Source: Maylandia zebra (Eukaryota > Chordata > Actinopteri > Cichliformes > Cichlidae). Taken from it: DNA of 64,000 bases. How positions within the stretch are numbered: position 1 is the first letter of the stretch; every line of letters begins with the position of its first letter. Both the position numbers and the translations under genes were made by a program. The notes beneath the pieces are model-generated. The model searched no databases. It worked only from the letters and a program-made list of their open reading frames with translations, and was not told the DNA's origin. Location: positions 8,572,264-8,636,263 of the forward strand of contig NC_135169.1 of the NCBI RefSeq assembly GCF_041146795.1. The letters are read 5' to 3'. Of the stretch, positions 57,150-64,000 are shown one piece after another.

Positions 57150-58555
57150 ACAAATTCATCATTTATTCAATTAAATGCAATGAAATTTAAGGATTTATTA
57201 GATGATAATATTAAAAGACATAGAAGACATCCAGAAGCTGTTTGAAACGAGGGATAAAGGAGGGCTCGAGTGACCCGACAGAGATAAGCAGAGGAGAATG
57301 GATGGATTTAGTGTTTGAAGCAGAGGTTTTGTTGGTTTGGTCTCTTTCTAACGTGTTTATTGGGAAGACAAACAGATGCCTGACTGACATGTGCACTGTG
57401 AGTGTATTAATAAAAACTCACAGAAGGCTGAAGTCACCACACAGAGCAGACTGTGTGAAACAAATCAACAGTGTCCAAATAAAGTGAATGATTAAACTCT
57501 GAATGGAACATTTAAATGAAAAAAAAAAACTTTACAAAAGAGGAAGTGATGTCACAGACGTCACAGAGCAGTGTGATGTTGACTCATGTCATTGCATGCT
57601 GACCTTTGATGACTTTTGTTTAGCTCCTGTGCCGTTTAAACCATTAACTATGAAATAATCACCAGAAAATAAAAAAAATTATTGAATGTTTATTGAACCT
57701 TCTGACGAAACATAAAAAACAGAACTTAAAAATGTAACATTCATTTGCATATGTGAGTTTTAATTTGTATCACATTTGCTGCATCCAGCAGGTTATTGTG
57801 TAAAATGTAAAATGACGATGTAGAAGTGTGAAAAACTCACGCATCAAATATGAGACACTTGGAGTTAAAGTTATTATTTTGCTTTTCTTCAATCTGCTAT
57901 TTGCTGACATGTTCAAATAATTTGTTGGTTAGTAAAGAAACAAGTTGATAAATAATGAAGTGAGATTAGGACACAGTTTGGTGCTTTCTGTCATCAAACA
58001 GGACTGAGGAGGAAAACCAGCTCAGAGAGTTTGAAGGTTCTTCAATGACACAGTAGAAGAAGAGCTGTGAGGCCACAGTAAAGTTTCAGAACTGAACTAA
58101 CTCTGTCGGAGCTTCCACAAACACTGATCAACACACTTATTAAACCTCCTGTCATCTAACCCTCGTTTTTGCTGAGTTCTCTTCCTGTTTTACCTTTTGG
58201 AATCTGAATTTGTTTTTTATAAATCCAAATTTGAGCCGACACACTGGACATCTCAAAAAAACTCAAAAACACAAAGTTCCTCTTCAGGGATGAAAGTAAA
58301 AAACTGTCATTTGGAATCTTAATGGAATACAATCTGGTTTAATTTTATCGTTTTATCCATGGAACTGAAAATTCATGGATCTGAGCATTGAAATATCATT
58401 TTTTTAAAGAGGTCGTGCACACTGCTGGATTGACTGTATTTAGTCAGCCGTGGCAGAAACCTGGGTAATAAATATGATAATCTCCTAAAACTACATGGCT
58501 TTTTTTTCTCCTGCTGATTAAAATAAAACCTTAACAAAGCTGAAGAACTCAAAGT
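57150..58555. other. AT-rich gene-poor stretch
   Basis: No conserved coding or structural feature was recognised. Confidence 0.35.
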
Positions 58556-58559
58556 GCAT

Positions 58560-59025
58560 CAACCGTTTCTTTCACCATCATTCTGTAAAACGCCGGTGAA
58601 CGCTCCCAGTGTTTGATACCATATATCCCAGTGTGCCCTGAGAAATGATCAGGTGTGCCGTGGACGATTATCTGGTTCCACCTGATTAGTCCTCGAAGTA
58701 ATCGAGTAACGGGTGGAACAATTACATTCTCTTCCACTAGAGGGTAGTACAACTACCAGCTCTATTTAAATGAGTTGCCAACTGGCAGTAAAACAATCGG
58801 ACCTGTTCCTGGAGAAAACTCAGATGCAGATGAAGGTCCTAGCAGGAGTAGTGGTCAGAAGAAAGTACAACAGGTACACTGGGGACAAACCGAGCCAATA
58901 CCACTGTACCTGGTGTGCAGGGAAAAACTATCAATATACTTTCTGTGATATTTTTGTTGGTGGTGTGATTTTTCCAATGTGAAATATGTGCCGTGGCTCC
59001 CAAAGGTTGGGAACCAGTGGTAAAT
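58560..59025. mobile_element. hAT-Charlie-like non-autonomous element
   Basis: The right end GGTTGGGAACCAGTGG (about 59006-59021) is the reverse complement of the CCACTGGTTCCCAACC-type hAT-Charlie terminus. The interior phrases CAGTGTGCCCTGAGAAATGA and TCAGGTGTGCCGTGGACG at 58630-58665 are typical of these elements. A short frame GDKPSQYHCTWCAGKNYQ inside may be a zinc-finger trace. The left end is not sharply defined. Confidence 0.55.
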
Positions 59026-59252
59026 AAATGAAATGCAGTAAATAACTTGAGAGAGGTGCACAGAGATTTCAATGTTTGAAGATGCTAACAATGTCAAACA
59101 AAGCTTTCATCCAATAATTCAGTAATTCATCAGTAATTTGAGGGTTATTGATCGATCAGTGAACAGATCAGGTTCTGATTGAGAAACTCAGAGTGAGGAC
59201 TTCAGAGTTTTCAGCTTTAGAAACATTTAATTCTATCAGAGGATCCGTCCGC

Positions 59253-62200
59253 TCAAACATAATGCTCAGTGGTGTCATCATGCTCGTCAACATCCAATGG
59301 CATCTCCATGGAGACATCATGTTTGTTACCTGTGGACAGAGTGGAGAAATCAGGACAGTGCTGACGTGATCAAAGTGTTTCTGTGAGTATCTGCCTGAGT
59401 TTGTACCTGAGCTCCTGCTGCAGCAGATGGACAGGAGCAGGATGGTGCAGATGCAATACACGCAAAAGGCCAACAGGTGGCAGATGACTCTGATCCAAGA
59501 CACAGAGGGAGAAGAAGGGGAGGAAGAGTTGGTGAGAGGAGGAAGAGTGGACAGAGAAGAACTGGCCTCAGAAACTGGAGGTGGAGGGACGGACTTTCTG
59601 AGAGTATTTATAGGAGACCCTGCAGGAGACATGATGAAACAGGTTAATGAGTCAGCTCAGCAGGTCAGGTCTTTAAACACAGAGTTATGTCAGTGTTCTG
59701 ACCTCGGACCCTCAGAAAGCTCTGAGGAGATGATCCAAATGTGTTAGAAGCGCACCAGTAGAGACCTTCATCAGAGTGCCTGACATTAGGGATAACGTGT
59801 TCTGCTTTAGACCCAAGAAGACGTCCATTCATGAAGAAAAAAGATGGAACTGTTTCACCACTCTTCTTCTTGCATTGCAGAGTAACATCACTTCCTGGTC
59901 TCACAGGAAGTGCAGGGATCTCCAGGATCACACCTTTTTCTGAATAGCAGGTAAACAGAGACAGACTTCCACCATCAGATTGGAGTCACACAGAGACAGA
60001 GACACAGCTGGAACATCTCACTGTACCTGAAACACTGATGGACACTTCATCGCTCTGCTGTCCAGATGAGCTTTCACACCAGAAGGTTCCACCGTAGGAC
60101 GAGTTACGATCCAAAACGCACAAACTTCCACTCATCTCAGCTGCTCCACAGTCCTCAGTGGGTCCTCCGCTGGTCATCTTCACTGTCCATCCATCAGCTG
60201 TCTGTCCATCATCAACACAACTCAGAGACACTGAAGATCCACTGAAGACCTGCTGAAGGTTTGGACTGACAGACAGAGACACTGGAGGACAGACAGACAG
60301 ATAATCACCACCAAAGAGGAGAGGACCAGCGTCACGATGATCATCAAACTTCACACCGACCTGCATCAAAACCAGAATCCAAATGTGCAGCCAGCTCACA
60401 TGAGCATGGTTGCCATGGTAATTTGAATTTGACAGGATGCAGACCAATTAACTCTTTACTTGGCATGACTGACTACAACTGATCGGTGGGGGATGGCAAC
60501 TATGGAGATGCCAGGGGAAAAAGAAGAAACCCAAAGAGTAGGTTCATGGATGTCTTGAAGGAGGACGTGCAGAGGGTTGGTGTGACCGAGGAGGATGTTG
60601 TGATAGGATGAGATGGAGGCAGATGACCTCCTGTGGAACCAGCTAAAGCAGCAGCCAATAGAAGACGAAGAGGACGACACATGAAGAAGACTGCCACTTA
60701 TTTCAAAGTTCTCATCCAGAAATTTGGCTTGCCCTCTAAGGAACATCCTTGAAACCTGGGAGACCTACAAAACGTTTACCCTGAATTTCAGGGAGAGGTG
60801 GACCACCATCATATCCCTTTATAAATAATGATAACAAAGAATCCACTTAAGGAAAAACTTTTATTTCTATCTTCTTTGTCTATTTAGTTGGCAAAACTGA
60901 ATTTCTGTTGAGGTGATGTTGTTTTCACATACTGCTGTTTAGTATTTGGTTTGTTCTGAATAAATATCCATGTAGCTTGCCATCACCAGTGTGTGAATGT
61001 AATGGGTGGATGACTGGATATGTAAAGCGCTTTGGGGTCCTTAGGGACTAGTAAAGCGCTATATAAATACAGGCCATTTACCATCCATTTATTTCACAGT
61101 GAACCAATGAGGATGCTTACACCAGCTGTCAGTGATCAAAAAACCAGGGCACATCATGGACAGGTTGGCAGTCCATAACAGAGACATCACTGTCAGTTAA
61201 TCTAACAAGACTCAAACTCTTGACCTTCGTGGTGTTTGGTGATGATGCCAAACCTCCACGACCATGCCAACTGTCAGAATACCATTCTGCTTAGTGTGTG
61301 TATTAGTTAGAGTGTGTATTAGTTAGTGTGTGTATTAGTTAGTGCTGTATAAGGCAGGGTGCTGGAAAGGAGAGTCCGTCCACTAGTCGACCCATTGCTA
61401 TGGATCATTAGATCCTCATAAAACCGTTACAAGACCTTGGTCCTCATAGCTGGCAATAAGTGGAACTCGTTCCCAGTGGGTCTTGGACTCTGCCAGGGTT
61501 GCCCTTTGTCACAGATTCTGTTGGTTTGGGAATCTGACCAGGATGCCTCCAGAGCATCTCCTGAGTGTTCCTGGCATGTCCACATCTCACCCAGGAACAC
61601 TTTACTACTGTTTCCATTGTTTCTCCTGCCACTTGGTGTGATTTTCTGAAAACATGAAATTTCATTTCATCTATATGCTGATGATTGCCAGCTTGATCTA
61701 CCTTTCAATCACTCTGATAGCTCATCGATTGGACTCCTGCTTGATTGTCTTAGCAAAGTTAAATCATGGATTTAAATGTTTTACATTTTTATGAACAAAC
61801 AGTGGAAGCAATTTTATTCAGTCCCAATCGTTCTTCTGGTATCCCAAATGTTCACTTTGCTGCTCTGAGCCCTCGCTTGAAGAGCTCTGTTACTAATCTT
61901 GGGGTAAAAATCGACACTGCACTTAGTTTTGATGGCCACATAAATGGGGCGGTGAAATCTTCATTCTATCACATCAGATCGAAGCTAAAGCCCTTTCTGT
62001 CCAGGCATGAACTTGGAAACTGTGATCCATGCTTTGTCACCTCTCGCTTCGAATACTCCAACTCCCTTTTAATGGGGGTTGGCCAAGCCACTCTGTCATG
62101 CCTGCAACTGGTGCAGCACGGTTTTTACCTCATTTAGTTCAAAATATAGTGAGAAATGTACCAACACACATACAGTATGGCTCAGTTAACCAGAGATGGA

Positions 62201-63768
62201 ACTAAAGTGTGTCAATAAAAATAACCTCTGTGGCCATTAATGTTTCGACAGTTAGTATTAAAGACTATAAATCTGTAAATCATCAATTATAACTGTCAAA
62301 AATGTGTATGTGTCATCAGCATAAGAGTGGAAGAGCTTTGTTTAAGAACTTTTAAAGACCATTAAAAATCAGTACAATCAGTACGTAGTTTTGAGGCACA
62401 GGCAGATTTTAAAGGACCACACATGCCTCTGACACATCGTCAGATATTCGTATTCTGAGTTTGAGCTAAAGCTAAATGTAAATAAAATAACTTAATTTTT
62501 CTTTTGCAATTATTGTGCAAATGTATTCTAAATCAGCAAAGAATCAGTCTGCAGGAAATTGTTCTCTGACAGCCACACCTTGGAGAAAACTCATTTCCGT
62601 CGTTTGCATCCACAATCTTATTCTTTCGGTCAAAGTCAGAGTTTGTGAGAATGGGTGAGGGTAGGGATGCAGATCGACTGATAAATCAACGGCTCTCTCT
62701 TCACCATGACGGACCGGCATCTGTCAGCGTCTGCATCACTGCAGTCGCACTAATTCATGCAGGAAAGTTTCTTTATTTTTGTGTCTGAGAATTTTATGTT
62801 TAATGTACAGTACGATTCAGTCACTATGTGTCTTTTGCAATGTGATATTTTTATAAAGTATCTTGAAAAGTATTTGATATATGAAGTTAAAAATCCTTAT
62901 TTAAGGTCCGTGTTATGTGACATGGAATGACTGACCGTGCCTGCGTAAACTTATTAACAAAATGTTTGCTTATTTTAATCATCTCTGTCTTAACACTGTT
63001 GATATTTATAAATTTGGACTTTTTCCTACGAACCATTTATTATACGTACGTCATAATACAAAAAGTAAAAGCCAGGATGTTTTATGCTTAACCCTTATTA
63101 GCAAAAATATCAGATTATATTGTGAATAAGGCTGGATGTGTTGTTCTTTAATGCATCTGTGAACCATCCTGATACGTGGAAACAAGGGTGATGACAGACG
63201 GATATTTACTCTGGTAAATTATCCACAAAATCTACAACTTACTGTAAGTCTGTGACTACAGGGTCAATGAGGGACCTCTTCAAAGGGCTTTCCTTAAGAT
63301 TAAGACCGGCGAACAGTTTATTTTAAAGACTTTAAGCAGTAAAAATGTATTAATGGAAAAAGTACAGCTGGTGGAGAACATTGTGCATAAGGCCATTCAC
63401 AACCAATGAAAAAGGCCATATTTAAAAAGATTTATAACTTATATGAAGAACTAGAATTTTAGGGCACTTCCAAAAGAATGAATAACTCTGTAAAAATGAG
63501 TAATGTTGGAAACATGTAACTGCTCTGTATTACATGTAACTGCTCTGTATTACATGTAACTGCTCTGTATTACATGTAACTGAGTGGGATTACTGCGGTT
63601 AGACAAACATTTAGTATTGGCTCAGTATATATGAAACGCACTCTGTTCTGTCACAGAGATCTGAATACTGGGAATGACTGCAGACTGTCTCCTGAAATCA
63701 TAAATATAAACTTAGAAAAGACTCACCTGCAGAAACAGTCGGTGCAGACAGCAGCAGCACACACACAC
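59253..63768 (-). CDS. Fc-receptor-like leukocyte receptor with two Ig domains
   Basis: Minus-strand exons join in phase: 63768-63727 (signal sequence core, CVLLLSAPTVSA), 60281-60027 (Ig1: SLSVSPNLQQVFSGSSVSLSC, GWTVK, GTFWCESSSGQQSDEVSISVS), 59939-59703 (Ig2: VRPGSDVTLQCKKKS, FFFMNGRLLGS, DEGLYWCASNTFGSS), 59619-59407 (Ser/Pro/Thr stalk, then a hydrophobic span ICHLLAFCVYCICTILLLSICC) and 59329-59253 (tail DVSMEMPLDVDEHDDTTEHYV, stop TGA). Each Ig domain keeps its cysteine pair. The tail is about 25 residues, acidic, with one tyrosine and no ITIM or ITAM. There is no charged residue in the membrane span, so signalling must use another route if any. Fish proteins of this shape are annotated as Fc-receptor-like or low-affinity Fc gamma receptor-like; the ligand is not known. 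The initiator exon was not found and may lie beyond 64000. The 3.4-kb first intron is full of LINE debris. Confidence 0.82.
60490..60720 (+). mobile_element. Non-LTR retrotransposon C-terminal fragment
   Basis: The frames read DGNYGDARGKRRNPKSRFMD-like and KEDVQRVGVTEEDVV, the 'RRFMDVxxEDMxxVGVTEEDA' block found after the reverse transcriptase of some RTE/Dong-type fish LINEs. Stops interrupt it. Confidence 0.5.
60930..61090 (+). mobile_element. L2-type LINE 3' tail
   Basis: AAAGCGCTTTGGGGTCCTTA and AAGCGCTATATAAATACAGG with CCATTTACCATCCATTTA are a common fish LINE 3' end. A related tail occurs in CTC1 intron 16 near 23085-23135. Confidence 0.6.
61380..62150 (+). mobile_element. Chimeric LINE relic (RTE-like piece joined to L2-like reverse transcriptase)
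   Basis: At about 61445-61530 the frame reads SFPVGLGLCQGCPLSQILL, the RTE-type 'FPVxxGLRQGCPLSPxLF' block. From about 61660 the frames read HLYADDCQLDLPFNHSD, the L2-type YADD box. The next segments are SSVTNLGVKIDTALSFDGHI and KSSFYHIRSKLKPFLSRHEL, then TSRFEYSNSLLMGVGQATLS, matching the L2 reverse-transcriptase C-terminus. Frameshifts and a stop after about 61770 mark it as dead. Confidence 0.65.
62160..63510. other. AT-rich intron sequence, no feature recognised
   Basis: Part of the first intron of the Ig receptor gene. No coding segment, RNA gene or transposon end was recognised. Confidence 0.35.
63512..63580. repeat. 20-bp tandem repeat, three copies plus a partial
   Basis: The unit ACATGTAACTGCTCTGTATT is repeated perfectly three times, then breaks after ACATGTAACTG. 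It lies about 150 bp from the receptor signal exon. Confidence 0.95.
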
Positions 63769-64000
63769 CTGCAACAGGAGGGCAGAGGTCACTGAGGGTC
63801 AGAGGTCAATGAAAGCTCAGTTCAGAAATGATGCTGTTTTAGGATTTTTATGTTCCTCGACTGAAGGAAAACCAGAACTCTGAGCAGAACAGGTACTGAG
63901 CTCATGTGCCTGCAGATACTCAGGTGATACATCAGTGGAAGCGTCCCTGATGCACTCATGCAGACGTGCTGTCTGAGCGCGTGTTGGATGAAGCTGTAAG

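Noticed and set aside
59253-59329. ITIM in the receptor tail
   Set aside because: The only tyrosine is two residues from the stop, so the Y-x-x-L/V pattern cannot be met.
59427-59747. Plus-strand 106-codon frame
   Set aside because: Antisense to the stalk/transmembrane and Ig2 exons of the receptor gene.
1-64000. tRNA-derived SINEs or tRNA genes
   Set aside because: I looked for A- and B-box-like GGTTCGAATCC patterns and saw none that were convincing. A covariance-model scan would be decisive.

Overview
This window is vertebrate, almost certainly teleost, nuclear DNA. The clues are intron-rich genes with GT-AG junctions, long CA/TG microsatellites, Rex1-, L2- and L1-type non-LTR retrotransposons with fish-style 3' tails, hAT and mariner-like DNA transposon remains, a bloodthirsty/TRIM21-like TRIM gene and fish-type two-domain Ig receptors. 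A percomorph such as a cichlid is likely, but that is inference.

Layout. 1-2.4 kb: LINE debris, then minus-strand exons of a multicopy fish gene (SAMD3-like family) whose frame is broken by a 53-bp tandem duplication. 3.3-4.7 kb: a plus-strand Fc-receptor-like Ig pseudogene. 5.9-10 kb: three stacked LINE pieces. 10.5-13.3 kb: a 2.7-kb AT-rich 17-bp satellite. 13.9-14.6 kb: a KMT5A-like SET-domain gene. 15.2-16.3 kb: an L1 relic. 17.1-26.6 kb: the complete CTC1 gene of the telomere CST complex, rebuilt here as 25 coding exons (3,693 bp, 1,230 residues). 30.1-31.8 kb: an intact single-coding-exon TRIM E3 ligase gene (minus). 33.1-37.0 kb: a near full-length Rex1 LINE carrying a nested retrocopy. 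43.3-44.0 kb: a second Rex1 copy. 47.4-49.0 kb: a six-coding-exon secreted C-type lectin. 52.3-54.4 kb: a GC-rich, 5'-truncated LINE copy with a perfect 12-bp target duplication. 55.1-55.7 kb: a hAT/BED-finger transposon remnant. 58.6-59.0 kb: a hAT-Charlie-like element. 59.3-63.8 kb: an open-frame Fc-receptor-like gene on the minus strand, the inverted paralogue of the pseudogene at the left end.

How the genes relate. CTC1 is a housekeeping telomere/replication gene. It sits between immune-type genes (two Ig receptors, a TRIM, a C-type lectin) in a repeat-dense, fast-changing region. No operon-like coordination is expected. The clearest evolutionary events are recent and readable: a 19-bp deletion between short repeats in one Ig receptor, a 53-bp duplication in the SAMD3-like gene, a pentanucleotide array grown from a Rex1 tail inside a CTC1 intron, and two retrocopies with clean target-site duplications. 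I found no convincing wholly new biological system. The least explained coding candidates are the divergent SET-domain gene and a 67-codon signal-peptide ORF at 40010-40213.
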